Shown here piece by piece: positions 1-8,527 of a DNA stretch of 64,000 nucleotides. The stretch's first letter is position 1; every line of letters starts with the position of its first letter. Origin of the DNA: Herbiconiux sp. SALV-R1 (GTDB lineage: Bacteria > Actinomycetota > Actinomycetes > Actinomycetales > Microbacteriaceae); NCBI RefSeq assembly GCF_013113715.1, contig NZ_CP053344.1, positions 3,100,001-3,164,000 on the forward strand. Reading direction: 5' to 3'. The translations under genes and the position numbers were made by a program. A model generated the notes under the pieces. That model ran no database searches. It was not told where the DNA came from and saw only the letters and a list, made by a program, of their open reading frames with translations.

Positions 1-107
1 AGCGGCGAGACCGACGCGGAGGCTGATGGTGCGGCCACCGCCACGGCGACGACGGGCACCGACCACGCGCCGGCGCTGAGCAGGTTCCTGCGAGTGATGT
101 CGGCCAT
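1..107 (-). CDS. Partial Tat-exported protein, N-terminus only
   Basis: Only the first 35 codons are in the window; the gene continues beyond base 1. The start is the ATG at 105-107. The visible peptide begins MADITRRNLLSAGAWSVPVV and continues through an Ala/Val-rich stretch to an A-S-A-S region. That is a twin-arginine signal: R-R-N-L-L followed by about 17 hydrophobic residues and a small-residue cleavage region. Such signals with a short A-W-S-V-P core are common on hypothetical surface proteins of Microbacteriaceae. The mature function cannot be told from this fragment. Its start lies just downstream of the decayed TetR gene on the same strand. Confidence 0.55.
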   Translation of the reverse strand, partial: MADITRRNLLSAGAWSVPVVAVAVAAPSASASVSP

Positions 108-125
108 GACGACGACAATAGCTGG

Positions 126-593
126 TCAGGAGCTGCGCATGCCCTCCGCGATCGAACGGGCAAGACGCACGGACGCCGCCTCGAGATGCTGGTCGTCGCC
201 ACCGGTGAGCACGCCCTCGGTGAGCCCGTCGATCCCGGCCAGCACGACGAGCGACCACTCCCTGTGCTCCGTCGCACCGAGTTCTGGGCGCCACCTCGCC
301 AACACGGCTGCGACCTGGTCGATGGCGCGCAGCCTGTCGGCGTGGATGAGAGGGAAGAGTGACTTGTCCGTGCGAGCGAGCACGGTGAGCTCCGCCGACA
401 CTCGAAACTGATCAGGATGCTGACGCACGCGCCGTAACTGTGTCGTGGTGGCCGAGGTGATCGCCCGGGTGGTCGCACCGGAGATGCCTCGCTCACCCAT
501 CACCTGAATGGCGGCGTCGAGCAACTGTTGCCTCCTCTCGAGAAGGCTCCGCCGCCCATTGCTGCCCGAGAGCCCGGCACGAGTCGCGGGCAC
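126..593 (-). pseudogene. TetR-family regulator with damaged DNA-binding domain
   Basis: The frame encodes about 155 residues from a GTG at 591-593. The N-terminal part (GRRSLLERRQQLLDAAIQVMGE.. to ..TTRAITS) is helix 1 and the start of the TetR helix-turn-helix. The frame then jumps directly to a stretch resembling the TetR ligand-domain segment (Q-F-R-V-S-A-E-L). The turn and recognition helix, normally followed by an F-Y-x-Y/H-F motif, are missing, and the protein is about 30-40 residues shorter than a normal TetR repressor. The C-terminal effector domain reads normally. It is divergent from the SMR fragment starting at 616, the usual place for a repressor of an SMR efflux pair. I infer an internal in-frame deletion that should abolish DNA binding. 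The start codon is uncertain. Confidence 0.6.
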
Positions 594-615
594 TGGACTT
601 GAGAAGAGGATGGGA

Positions 616-1137
616 ATGAAAAGGTGGATCATCCTGGCGGGCGCGATCGTCGCGGAAGTAGCCGCAGCAATCGCGATGGGGGCCGCTGCCGACAATCTCT
701 GGTGGGCAGCGGTGACGGTCGTAGGTTACGTAACGGCGTTCGTCGCGTTGGCGGCAGTTCTGCGCGCCGGAATGCCCATCGGCGCGCTGTACGGCAGATG
801 GTCGGCGGTGGGAGTCGCGGCGACTGCCGTGCTGGGCACGGTTCTGTTCAGTGAACCGTTCACGATCGCGATCGGCATCGGCATCGGCATCGGCATCGGC
901 ATCGGCATCGGCATCGGCGTCACCATCGCCGGAGCCGAGGTGGTCGCGGCCCTCTCCCTGCGCGCCTCGGACGGCCTACGGAAGAAGGCCTGGGCAGCTC
1001 CGATCCTCATGCCGGTAGGGGCGCCTACGGAGTCTGGGCATAGCCCTGATCGCTATCGGTGTCCTCGTGATCCAGTTCGGCGCCACCGCCCACTGATCGT
1101 CGCAGAGACCGCGACACCCGCCTCGGGGCAGCAGTAA
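616..1137 (+). pseudogene. Remnant of two tandem SMR efflux genes fused by deletions
   Basis: The frame starts at the ATG of 616, with a GAAGAGG ribosome site 6 nt upstream. Its first 80 residues are a clean SMR (EmrE/QacE-like) subunit: MKRWIILAGAIVAEV.., the G-M-P-I-G-A-L-Y-G motif and L-F-S-E-P-F. Its fourth helix is replaced by the (Ile-Gly) repeat, followed immediately by what looks like the N-terminus of a second SMR subunit (AGAEVVAALSLRASDGLRKK). After that the frame is lost. A short G-A-Y-G-V-W motif is readable in a second frame near 1022-1040, and an SMR C-terminal helix (GIALIAIGVLVIQFGATAH) in a third frame ends at a TGA at 1094-1096. Three pieces in three frames mean an inactive fused relic of a paired SMR exporter. 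The open frame runs on to 1137 without recognisable content. Confidence 0.65.
871..918 (+). repeat. Eight perfect ATCGGC hexanucleotide units
   Basis: ATCGGC is repeated eight times without a mismatch, preceded by an ATCGCG variant. In the SMR frame it encodes (Ile-Gly)8 at the position of transmembrane helix 4. A six-base unit can gain or lose copies without shifting the frame. Confidence 0.95.
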
Positions 1138-1280
1138 GCGGGGCACGCGGACCGCAGGGGTGTGTGCGAAGCGACATCCTTGCCCGCCAGGCTCGGGAGA
1201 TCTCTCCATGGTGATCAGGCTGGCCATTCGAGAGTGTGGACGAGGGCATGTCGAGCTGACGGCCAGAAAAAGGAGTGGTC

Positions 1281-2405
1281 ATGACGTTCAGGGGTCGCGA
1301 GCTGCGTTCCACGATGACTGACGACGGGAGGCTCTCGCTCACGCTCGAGGAGGTCGAGATCGCCGCGCCCGGTGACGACGACCTGGTGCTGCGCGTCGAG
1401 GCTGCGCCGATCAATCCGAGCGACCTCGGACTGCTCGTCGGCCCGGCCGACCCTTCCTCGGTCGCAGTCGTGCCCGACAGCGGGCCGGGGCTGCAGCTCA
1501 CAGTCCCACAATCCCGGCTGCACGCGATGAGCGCCCGGATGGGCAGATCACTTCCCACGGGAACCGAGGGAGCCGGCACCGTCGTCGCCACGGGCCGGAA
1601 CGCGGCAGACCTCCTCGGACGCCGCGTCGCGACCGGTGCCGGCGGAATGTACGCGGACTACAGGAAGGTGAGCGTCGACTCGGTCACCCCCTTGCCCGAC
1701 GGCGCGACCGCGGCGCAGGGGGCATCGATGTCGGTGAATCCGATGGCGGCGCTGGGGCTGGTCGAGACCGCGCGGCGCGAGGGCCATCGCGCCATCATCC
1801 ACACGGTGGCGGCGTCGAGTCTCGGCCTGATGCTGCAGCGGATCTGCCGGGCAGACGGGATCCCCCTCGTCAACATCGTCCGCCGGCCGGAGCAGGCCGA
1901 GCAGCTGCGCGCGTCGGGTGCCGAGCACGTCGTGCTGAGCTCCGCCGACGACTTCTTCGAGCAACTGGTCGACGCCGCAGAGAAGACCGGAGCCACGATC
2001 GCCTTCGACCCGGTCGGCGGGGGATCCTTGGGCGGCGACACCCTCGCGGCGATGGAGCAGGCCGCTCTGCGCCGGGCGACGGGGTTCAGCCGATACGGCT
2101 CGGGAGTGTTCAAGCAGCTCTACGTCTACGGCACCCTCGACCTTCAGCCCACCGTGCTGCACCGTCGCCCGAACGACTACGCATGGAGCGTGGGCGGCTG
2201 GCACCTCTACGCCTTCCTCGCCACGGTCGGAGCCGACGCCGAAAGACGGATGCGGGAGCGTGTCGTCGCCGAGCTGACCACGACGTTCGCGACCACCTAC
2301 ACGCGCACGGTCGGGCTCGCGGAAGCACTGCGACCCGAGGTGTTCGCCGCCTTCGAGCGGCGGGCGACAGGCGAGAAGTTCCTGATCGATCCCACCCGAG
2401 ACTGA
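1281..2405 (+). CDS. MDR zinc-independent NAD(P)H:quinone reductase-like oxidoreductase
   Basis: This is a 374-residue medium-chain dehydrogenase/reductase. The GroES-like N-terminal half contains E-A-A-P-I-N-P-S-D, typical of quinone reductases and crotonyl-reductase-like enzymes, and there is no zinc-binding cysteine set. A Rossmann half follows (around residues 165-320), containing D-P-V-G-G-G-S-L-G. The substrate is unknown; the family reduces quinones or enones with NADPH. The start is set at the ATG of 1281 because AAAAAGGAG ends 6-7 nt upstream; the in-frame GTG at 1275 would overlap that ribosome site. It is convergent with the catabolic operon and separated from it by a strong hairpin terminator at 2409-2450. 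It may be part of the same ketone metabolism, but nothing in the sequence proves this. Confidence 0.8.
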   Translation: MTFRGRELRSTMTDDGRLSLTLEEVEIAAPGDDDLVLRVEAAPINPSDLGLLVGPADPSSVAVVPDSGPGLQLTVPQSRLHAMSARMGRSLPTGTEGAGTVVATGRNAADLLGRRVATGAGGMYADYRKVSVDSVTPLPDGATAAQGASMSVNPMAALGLVETARREGHRAIIHTVAASSLGLMLQRICRADGIPLVNIVRRPEQAEQLRASGAEHVVLSSADDFFEQLVDAAEKTGATIAFDPVGGGSLGGDTLAAMEQAALRRATGFSRYGSGVFKQLYVYGTLDLQPTVLHRRPNDYAWSVGGWHLYAFLATVGADAERRMRERVVAELTTTFATTYTRTVGLAEALRPEVFAAFERRATGEKFLIDPTRD

Positions 2406-2408
2406 CGA

Positions 2409-2450
2409 AGCAGTGCCTCGACCACGAGAGACCGTGGTCGAGGCACTGCT
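2409..2450. terminator. Bidirectional intrinsic terminator hairpin
   Basis: A perfect 18-bp inverted repeat (arms 2409-2426 and 2433-2450, AGCAGTGCCTCGACCACG and its complement) has a 6-nt loop. It lies between the convergent MDR oxidoreductase and the alpha/beta hydrolase. It lacks a clear U-tract on either side, as is common in high-GC actinobacteria. Confidence 0.85.
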
Positions 2451-2469
2451 CGGGGGCGTCGGCTGGCTG

Positions 2470-3411
2470 TCAGTCGAGCGAGGCGACCCAGTCGATCACC
2501 ACTCCGGAGAAGGTCTCCGGGTCGAACTGGTGCATCATGTGCATCGCCGTCGGGTGGTCCTGATAATCGAAGCGCTGTCCGGCGGAGGTGACGAGCTGAC
2601 CGACGCGCCGCGCCTGGGCATCGGTCAGGGCGCCGGGCCCGAGGATGCCCGTCTCCTCGTTCAGGGCACGCATGTGGTGGGTCAGCAGCACCGGCGTCTT
2701 CACCTGAGTCAGCATGAGATCGTGCGGGCAGGTGAGCGACGCGGTGCCCGAGTAGAAGGCACGCGCCCATTCCGGGTCGTACTCCTTGATGTTCTGGGGC
2801 GCCTGGCTCGGATCGGGGAAGAGCATGCTCGCGGTGATGCCCGAGGGAGACGCGTCGATGGAGCGCACCAGGCCGTCCCAGTCCCCCACCGACCACTGGT
2901 CACCGAGGAACTTGTTCCAGGTCTGGAACATCACGCCCACCTCGTGTTGGCGCACGCCCGGCCCGAACGCGGGGGTGAGCTCCGAGGTGAACAGGGGCGC
3001 ATCCTCGAGGATGACGCCGCGCACCTGGCCGGGCTTGGCGTAAGCGGAGAGCCACGCCGCAGTGACGCCTCCTGAGGAGCACCCGGAGACGACCGCCGGG
3101 CGCCCGACGACGAGGTCGAGGAACTTGACGATGTCGTTCCCGAAGTTGTCGATCGAGTAGCGGTTCGGCGTCCAGGTGCTTCGGCCCTGCCCTCGGAGAT
3201 CGACAGCGAACACGTGGAAGTGCTCGGCTAGCGCCGCCATAGAGGGCTCGTAGCTCCACCACGAGCCGGTCTGCTCCGGGACGAGCACGAGTGCAGGTCG
3301 GTCGGGCGACCCTGCCTCGGCGTAGTTCATGGTGATCTCGCCGAGGTCGACCTGTGTCTCCGGAAAGTCGTGCGGAACGAAGATGTCCCTGTCGGCTGGA
3401 TTGTCTGTCAT
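2470..3411 (-). CDS. Alpha/beta-fold hydrolase, last gene of the Baeyer-Villiger operon
   Basis: This is a 313-residue alpha/beta hydrolase. The nucleophile elbow is G110-C-S112-S-G114 (GxSxG) and a D-L-R-G-Q-G-R-S stretch around 71-78 is typical of the family. The acid is probably in the region L-L-T-H-H-M, and the His in D-H-P-T-A-M-H near the C-terminus. The start is the ATG at 3409-3411, which has AGGGAGA 7-8 nt upstream; a longer frame to 3471 has no ribosome site and would overlap the esterase gene. It lies 40 nt downstream of the HSL esterase and completes the minus-strand operon. In Baeyer-Villiger pathways such hydrolases open lactones or esters. A C-C cleaving or haloperoxidase-like activity is an alternative. 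Confidence 0.8.
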   Translation of the reverse strand: MTDNPADRDIFVPHDFPETQVDLGEITMNYAEAGSPDRPALVLVPEQTGSWWSYEPSMAALAEHFHVFAVDLRGQGRSTWTPNRYSIDNFGNDIVKFLDLVVGRPAVVSGCSSGGVTAAWLSAYAKPGQVRGVILEDAPLFTSELTPAFGPGVRQHEVGVMFQTWNKFLGDQWSVGDWDGLVRSIDASPSGITASMLFPDPSQAPQNIKEYDPEWARAFYSGTASLTCPHDLMLTQVKTPVLLTHHMRALNEETGILGPGALTDAQARRVGQLVTSAGQRFDYQDHPTAMHMMHQFDPETFSGVVIDWVASLD

Positions 3412-3451
3412 CAGTGTTCTCCCTGTATCCCCGTCATTGCGGATCGTCTGT

Positions 3452-4417
3452 TCACCTGATCGGTCGCGCATGCTCCCTGATGAAGGCGGCTGCCTCCATC
3501 AGCTTCCGCTCGGCAGTCGGTATCCGTCCGGCGGAGGTCATGATCCCGTGCGAGTAGCCGCCGAGATGGTCGTAGTGCACCGTCGTGCCCGCTCGAGCCA
3601 ACGCGGCCGCGTAGGCCGCGCCCTCATCAGCGAGCGGATCGTTGTCGACCGTCAGCACGTAGGCGGGCGCCATCCCTTCGGGCAGCTCTGCCCGAAGCGG
3701 GCTGAGATCCCCGGCTTCGCGATCGACCTCGGCCGGGACGTAGAGCCCCGCGAACCAGCGCATGGTGTCGGCGACGAACGGGAATCCGGCAGTGATGCGT
3801 TCATAGGAGCTGCCCTCTCCCGCGAGGTCGGTGACCGGATGTATGAGCACCTGGGCGCTGATCGGCACTCGCTGGGGGTCGCGCGCCGATTCGATCGCGA
3901 GCACGGCGGCGAGCTGCCCACCGGCGCTGTCGCCCGCCAGCACGATCGAGTCGACGGCGAGCCCGTGGCCCGCGTCGGGGTCGCCGAGCCACCGAAGAGC
4001 ATCGCGGCAATCCTCGATGGCCGCCGGATACGGATGCTCGGGAGCGAGACGGTAGTCGACCGCCACCGCCGGCAGTCCCGTCGCGGTCGACAGTCGCCGG
4101 ACCAGACGGTCGTGGCTCGACAAGCTGCCCATCACCCACCCTCCCCCGTGCAGGAAGAGGATGACCGGAGCGGGCACGTCCCCGGCATCTCGCGGGTCGT
4201 AGACCCGCACCTCGAAGTCGCCGACCGCGTAGTCGTCGACGCGGTGCACCTTTTCGGGCGCGAGGCCGTTCGCGGCACAGCTCGTCTCGTACCTGTCACG
4301 GACCTGATCGACCGTGTACTCGTGATACGGCCGTCCGCCGTCGTCGCGGAAGGCCTCCAGGAGCGGTGCGGCATCCGGGGCAACCATCCGGCCGCTGAAA
4401 GCGTCGGGCTTCGTCAC
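3452..4417 (-). CDS. HSL-family carboxylesterase (lipase/esterase GDXG type)
   Basis: This 321-residue esterase belongs to the hormone-sensitive-lipase family IV. The oxyanion-hole motif is H90-G-G-G-W, the nucleophile lies in G-D-S164-A-G-G, the acid is D260 in D-N-D-P-L-A-D-E-G, and the His is H290 in Y-S-H-G. No signal peptide is present, so it is cytoplasmic. The start is a GTG at 4415-4417 overlapping the TGA of the upstream monooxygenase by 4 bp (GTGA), which implies translational coupling. A much longer frame to 4651 is open but runs antisense-like through the monooxygenase gene and is rejected. Beside two Baeyer-Villiger enzymes, the natural role is hydrolysis of the ester they make. 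Confidence 0.9.
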   Translation of the reverse strand: MTKPDAFSGRMVAPDAAPLLEAFRDDGGRPYHEYTVDQVRDRYETSCAANGLAPEKVHRVDDYAVGDFEVRVYDPRDAGDVPAPVILFLHGGGWVMGSLSSHDRLVRRLSTATGLPAVAVDYRLAPEHPYPAAIEDCRDALRWLGDPDAGHGLAVDSIVLAGDSAGGQLAAVLAIESARDPQRVPISAQVLIHPVTDLAGEGSSYERITAGFPFVADTMRWFAGLYVPAEVDREAGDLSPLRAELPEGMAPAYVLTVDNDPLADEGAAYAAALARAGTTVHYDHLGGYSHGIMTSAGRIPTAERKLMEAAAFIREHARPIR

Positions 4418-5877
4418 GATCCGGCTCCGAAGTCCGCGAGCTCGAGCTTCCGCGTCTGCACGCGATACTCCTCGACCGTCCCTGACCAGTTGTTGATGAC
4501 CCGTCCCTCGTCGTTCTTGTACCAAGATGAACACTCCGACGAGAACGCCGAGCGCTCGAGCTCGCCCTGGATGCGGGTGCTGAACTCCCGGAGAACCTGT
4601 GCGTCCACTTCCAGCACGTGCTCTGCCGACCGACTCAGGTGACGCACGCACTGAGCGATGTAGCGGTGCTGTGCCTCGAGCATCGATACGACGGAGTTGT
4701 GGTTGAGATTCGTGTTCGGGCCGTAGACCAAGAACATGTTCGGGAACCCGTCGACAGTGATGCCGAGGTAGGCCTCAGGCGCAGTGCCCCATCGATCGTC
4801 CAGCGTGCGCCCGGCTCTGCCGACCACGCGCATCCCGGCCTGGAATGCCTGACTCTTGAACCCCGTGGCGTAGACGATGACGTCGAACTCGCGTTCGACG
4901 CCGTCGACCGTCCGTACGCCCGTCGGGGTGATCGCGTCGATACTCGCCGTGACGACGTCGACGTTCGTCCGGTTCAGAGCAGGGTAGAAGTCGTCGCTAC
5001 GAAGTATCCGTTTGCATCCGTAGTCGTAGTCCGGTGTGAGCTTGGAGCGCAGCTCGGGGTCGGTGACCTGTGCCTCGAGGTGGGCGCGGGCGAGCGCCGC
5101 ACCCTCGTGCGAGGCCTCTGTTCCTCGTCTGATGCGCACGAAGCCGTCCTCACGCAGATCGTGGATCTCGTGCCGAAGTCGCATGTACGTCTGCGGCTTC
5201 GCGATGAACTCCCGGGTCTCATCCGCACTGAAGACCCGCTGCTCGCGCGGAAGAATGTAGTTCGCGGAACGCTGGAACACGGTGAGCTGCGACGCGAGGG
5301 GAGCCACCTCCGGCACGTACTGGACGGCCGTTGCTGCGGCGCCGATCGAGGCCACCCGCTGACCCCTGAGGTCGAGGTCGTGGCGCCACGACGCGGAGTG
5401 GAAGCTCTCTCCGGCGAAGTCGCCGGCCCCGGGGATGTCGGGGATAAACGGCGTGCTCAACTGCCCCCAGGCCGGGACGAAAGCGCGCGCCAGGTAGCTG
5501 CGGCCGGCGCTCGTGCGGATACGCCAGAGCCGCTCATCCTCGCTCCAGACGGCCTCCGTGACATCACTGCCCAGGTGGATGCGCTCCATCAGCCCGAACT
5601 CGTCGGCCAATCTGCGCAGGTACCCGAGCAGCTCCGCCTGCCCGGCGAACATCCGTGACACGCCGAGGTTCAGCAGGTAGCTGTAGCAGTAGATGACCGA
5701 CTGGGTGTCGCAGGCCGCACCCGGATAGGTGTTGTCACGCCAGACCCCGCCCAGATCGTGTGCGCGCTCGAGGATGACGAAGTCGTCGATGCCATCCTGC
5801 ACGAACTGGGCGCCCTGGCCGAGGCCACCGAAGCCGGCCCCGACGATGACGGCGGTGTAGATGTGCTCGGTGCTCAT
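4414..5877 (-). CDS. Flavin-containing Baeyer-Villiger-type monooxygenase 1
   Basis: This 487-residue FAD/NADPH monooxygenase has an N-terminal FAD-binding V-G-A-G-F-G-G-L-G, the Baeyer-Villiger signature G-G-V-W-R-D-N-T-Y-P-G-A-A-C-D around residues 43-57, and the fingerprint F-A-G-E-S-F-H-S-A-S-W-R. The last fingerprint position is Arg instead of the usual Pro or Asp. The NADPH dinucleotide motif reads I-G-A-A-A-T-A-V, lacking the second Gly of the classical GxGxxG. It would insert one oxygen of O2 next to a ketone carbonyl to make an ester or lactone, but the substitutions make the substrate and even the reaction less certain than for monooxygenase 2. Its ATG overlaps the stop of the upstream alcohol dehydrogenase (ATGA), and its stop overlaps the esterase start. 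Confidence 0.85.
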   Translation of the reverse strand: MSTEHIYTAVIVGAGFGGLGQGAQFVQDGIDDFVILERAHDLGGVWRDNTYPGAACDTQSVIYCYSYLLNLGVSRMFAGQAELLGYLRRLADEFGLMERIHLGSDVTEAVWSEDERLWRIRTSAGRSYLARAFVPAWGQLSTPFIPDIPGAGDFAGESFHSASWRHDLDLRGQRVASIGAAATAVQYVPEVAPLASQLTVFQRSANYILPREQRVFSADETREFIAKPQTYMRLRHEIHDLREDGFVRIRRGTEASHEGAALARAHLEAQVTDPELRSKLTPDYDYGCKRILRSDDFYPALNRTNVDVVTASIDAITPTGVRTVDGVEREFDVIVYATGFKSQAFQAGMRVVGRAGRTLDDRWGTAPEAYLGITVDGFPNMFLVYGPNTNLNHNSVVSMLEAQHRYIAQCVRHLSRSAEHVLEVDAQVLREFSTRIQGELERSAFSSECSSWYKNDEGRVINNWSGTVEEYRVQTRKLELADFGAGS

Positions 5878-7001
5878 GCCAGGTGGCCCTTCGGGAAGGT
5901 GATGACCTGGCGCAGCGCCAGGCCGTCGGCGAGGGTGTCCATCGCCTCATTGATGTCCTCGAGCCCGATCCGTGAGGAGATCAGACCGTCGGCGTGGAGG
6001 GTGCCCGCTCGCCACATCGCCTCGTAGATGGGGATGTCGACGCGGGGTACGGCCGACCCGAGGTAGCTGCCCACGATGGACCGCGCCTCGGCCGTGAGCG
6101 CGAGCGGATCCAGATGCGACTCTCCACCCGGCGCCGGCAGGCCCACGGTGACGGTGACACCACCGGTCGCGGTGAGAATGATGGCCGTCTCGAGAGCACG
6201 CGGGTGACCGGCGGCTTCGATGACGGCGTCGGCCTTGACTCCCGCGGCCACAGCATCCGTCGGGGTGTAGACCTCAGTCGCTCCGAGGCCTACCGCCATG
6301 TCGAGCTTCATCGGCTGGGTGTCGATGCCGATGATGCGGCGCACGCCCCGGGCTGCGGCGGTGACGAGTGCCGCCATGCCCACTCCGCCCAGCCCGACGA
6401 CGGCGATCGACGTGTCGGGTTCGGGCTTGACGACGTTGATGACCGCTCCCCCGCCCGTGAGCAGCGCGCACCCGAACACGGCGGCGATCTCGGGGGGTAC
6501 GTCAGCGCCCACCTTCACCACAGAGCGTGTGGACACCACCGCGTGGGTGGCGAAGCCCGAGACGCCTAGGTGATGGTGAACCGGATGCCCCTTGCGACTG
6601 AGCCTGCGATGGCCACCCAGAAGCTCGCCGATGGCATTCGAACGAGACCCCTCCTCGCAGGGTATCCGCCCCTCGGTGCGGCACCCGGCACAGCGCCCGC
6701 ATCGAGGGAGAAAGGTCATGACGACGCGATCGCCCACGATGAGCTCGTCGACGCCCTCACCCAGCTCCTCCACGATCCCGGCCGCCTCGTGACCGAGGAG
6801 CATGGGCAGGGGGCGCGGTCGATTGCCGTCGACCACGGAGAGGTCGGAATGACAGACCCCGGCAGCCTCGATGCGCACACGGATCTCATCCCGCCCCGGA
6901 GCATCGAGGTCGAACTCCACGATCTTCAGGGGACGGGAGCCAGCGTACGGTCGCGCTGCGCGAACCTCTCCGAGGATCGCGCCTCTGATGACAGTGGTCA
7001 C
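5874..7001 (-). CDS. Zn-dependent alcohol dehydrogenase (class III/aryl-alcohol type)
   Basis: This 375-residue medium-chain alcohol dehydrogenase has complete zinc sites. The catalytic ligands are C50 (G-V-C-H-S-D) with H71-E72 (G-H-E-A-A-G), and the structural zinc is bound by C101-x2-C104-x2-C107-x7-C115. An NAD-binding G-L-G-G-V-G lies in the Rossmann domain. It would oxidise a primary or secondary alcohol with NAD+. The start is a GTG at 6999-7001 overlapping the stop of monooxygenase 2 by 4 bp; its own stop overlaps the ATG of monooxygenase 1. Sitting between two Baeyer-Villiger enzymes, it can either supply the ketone from a secondary alcohol or oxidise the alcohol released after ester cleavage. 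Long-chain class III family members often act on aryl or branched alcohols. Confidence 0.9.
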   Translation of the reverse strand: MTTVIRGAILGEVRAARPYAGSRPLKIVEFDLDAPGRDEIRVRIEAAGVCHSDLSVVDGNRPRPLPMLLGHEAAGIVEELGEGVDELIVGDRVVMTFLPRCGRCAGCRTEGRIPCEEGSRSNAIGELLGGHRRLSRKGHPVHHHLGVSGFATHAVVSTRSVVKVGADVPPEIAAVFGCALLTGGGAVINVVKPEPDTSIAVVGLGGVGMAALVTAAARGVRRIIGIDTQPMKLDMAVGLGATEVYTPTDAVAAGVKADAVIEAAGHPRALETAIILTATGGVTVTVGLPAPGGESHLDPLALTAEARSIVGSYLGSAVPRVDIPIYEAMWRAGTLHADGLISSRIGLEDINEAMDTLADGLALRQVITFPKGHLA

Positions 7002-8527
7002 GGCTCCGCCACCTCTCCACGGGCGGCGCCGGCCCGAACGTCGGCGCGTCGACCCGCGGAGTACCGGAACTCCGTCGCCTCGAGATCGACGGCGGGGATC
7101 TCGACGAGATCGGTCATGATGTCGTTGGAGACGTACCAGGGAGCCCTGCCGAGGTTCTTGGGCATGAGCGGCAGGCCGCGCAACCAGTACCCCGGACTCC
7201 ACACCGCGGTGTCGATCCACTCCCGAAGCTCCGCCGCGCTCTCCTCCTCGGCCGGTGCGACGTCGACGCGCTCGTACCGCTGCTCGCGCATGTGGTTGAG
7301 CAGTCGCACGACGAACTGCGACACCAGATCGGCTCGAAGAGTCCACGGGGCGTTGTAGTGGCTCATGGTCCAGACCATGTTGGGAACGCCCGTGAACAGC
7401 ATGCCGAGGTACGTGATGGACTCGTGGAACCGGAGGTCCTCACCGTCGATCACGAACCGGACGTCACCGAGCACGTTCATGTCGAAGCCGGTGGCCGTGA
7501 CGACGACGTCGGCTTCCACCAGCCGGCCCGAGACGGTGAGGATGCCCTCGGGGACGAAGCGTTCGATCGCCTCCGTCACCACGCCGACGCGTCCCTCGTT
7601 CATCTGGGCGAAGAAGTCGCCATCGGGGACGATCACTGGTCGCTGAGTCATCGGTGCGTAGCGAGGGGTGAAGTGCTCTCGGGTCGTCTCCTCACCGACC
7701 AGGTCGCGGACTCCACGCAGAAGAGCCTCGCGCGCTTCGTCCGGATGGGCGACAGCCCACTGACGCTGCGCGTAGAAGGCCGCCAGGCCTTCACGTCGGC
7801 AGATCTCGTGGATCCACTCCGCGGGGATGTCGAGTGCGCGCAGCTTCTCCGCGGTCGCACTGACGTTGGGGATCGGGATGAAGTAGGTGGGCGAGCGCTG
7901 CAGCATCGTGACGTGCGCGCCCTCGCGGGCGAGTGCGGGGACGATCGTGGCGGCGGTGGCACCGCTGCCGACCACGACGAACTCGCGGTCGGCGATCGCG
8001 AGTTCGGGCGGCCAGTGCTGCGGATGCACGATCTCGCCGCGGAAGTCGTCCATGCCCTCCCAGATCGGCTGATTGGGGGTGGAGTGGCGGTAGTACCCCT
8101 GGCACATCCACAGGAAGGTGCAGGTGAAGACCACGATCTCGCCCGTCGCGATGAGACGGGTCCTGACGGCCCACACGGTGTCGGCGCTCGACCATTCGGC
8201 GCTGATGACCTCGTGGCCCAACCGCAGGGCTTCTCGGAAGCCGGCTTCGTCGACCGCCTCGTTCAAGTAGGCGAGGATCTCGTCGCGACGGGCGATCGGC
8301 GCGCCGGTCCACGGCTTGAACCCGAACCCGTACTGGAAGAGGTCGCTGTCGGATCGCGCCCCCGGGTAGCGGTGAGTCCACCAGGTTCCGCCGACCCCGC
8401 TGTTGCTGTCGAGGACGATGAAATCCCGGTCCGTGTCGGCTGCGAGATGGTGTGCCGCTCCGATCCCGGAGATCCCCGCCCCCACGACGATCACGTCGAC
8501 GTGAAGCGTCTCACTGCTGCTCGTCAT
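6998..8527 (-). CDS. Type I Baeyer-Villiger monooxygenase 2
   Basis: This 509-residue flavoprotein shows every class hallmark: FAD motif V-G-A-G-I-S-G-I-G, G-G-T-W-W-T-H-R-Y-P-G-A-R-S-D, an intact fingerprint F-R-G-E-I-V-H-P-Q-H-W-P, and NADPH motif V-G-S-G-A-T-A-A. It uses NADPH and O2 to convert a ketone to an ester or lactone in the cytoplasm. The length is at the short end for cyclohexanone/phenylacetone-type enzymes (about 510-550). Its ATG overlaps the aldehyde dehydrogenase stop (ATGA), and its stop overlaps the start of the alcohol dehydrogenase (GTGA). The sequence does not tell whether the substrate is cyclic, linear or aromatic. Confidence 0.92.
   Translation of the reverse strand: MTSSSETLHVDVIVVGAGISGIGAAHHLAADTDRDFIVLDSNSGVGGTWWTHRYPGARSDSDLFQYGFGFKPWTGAPIARRDEILAYLNEAVDEAGFREALRLGHEVISAEWSSADTVWAVRTRLIATGEIVVFTCTFLWMCQGYYRHSTPNQPIWEGMDDFRGEIVHPQHWPPELAIADREFVVVGSGATAATIVPALAREGAHVTMLQRSPTYFIPIPNVSATAEKLRALDIPAEWIHEICRREGLAAFYAQRQWAVAHPDEAREALLRGVRDLVGEETTREHFTPRYAPMTQRPVIVPDGDFFAQMNEGRVGVVTEAIERFVPEGILTVSGRLVEADVVVTATGFDMNVLGDVRFVIDGEDLRFHESITYLGMLFTGVPNMVWTMSHYNAPWTLRADLVSQFVVRLLNHMREQRYERVDVAPAEEESAAELREWIDTAVWSPGYWLRGLPLMPKNLGRAPWYVSNDIMTDLVEIPAVDLEATEFRYSAGRRADVRAGAARGEVAEP

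Noticed and set aside
3354-4642. Plus-strand frame opposite the esterase and hydrolase
   Set aside because: It overlaps clear catalytic genes on the other strand and has no domain of its own.
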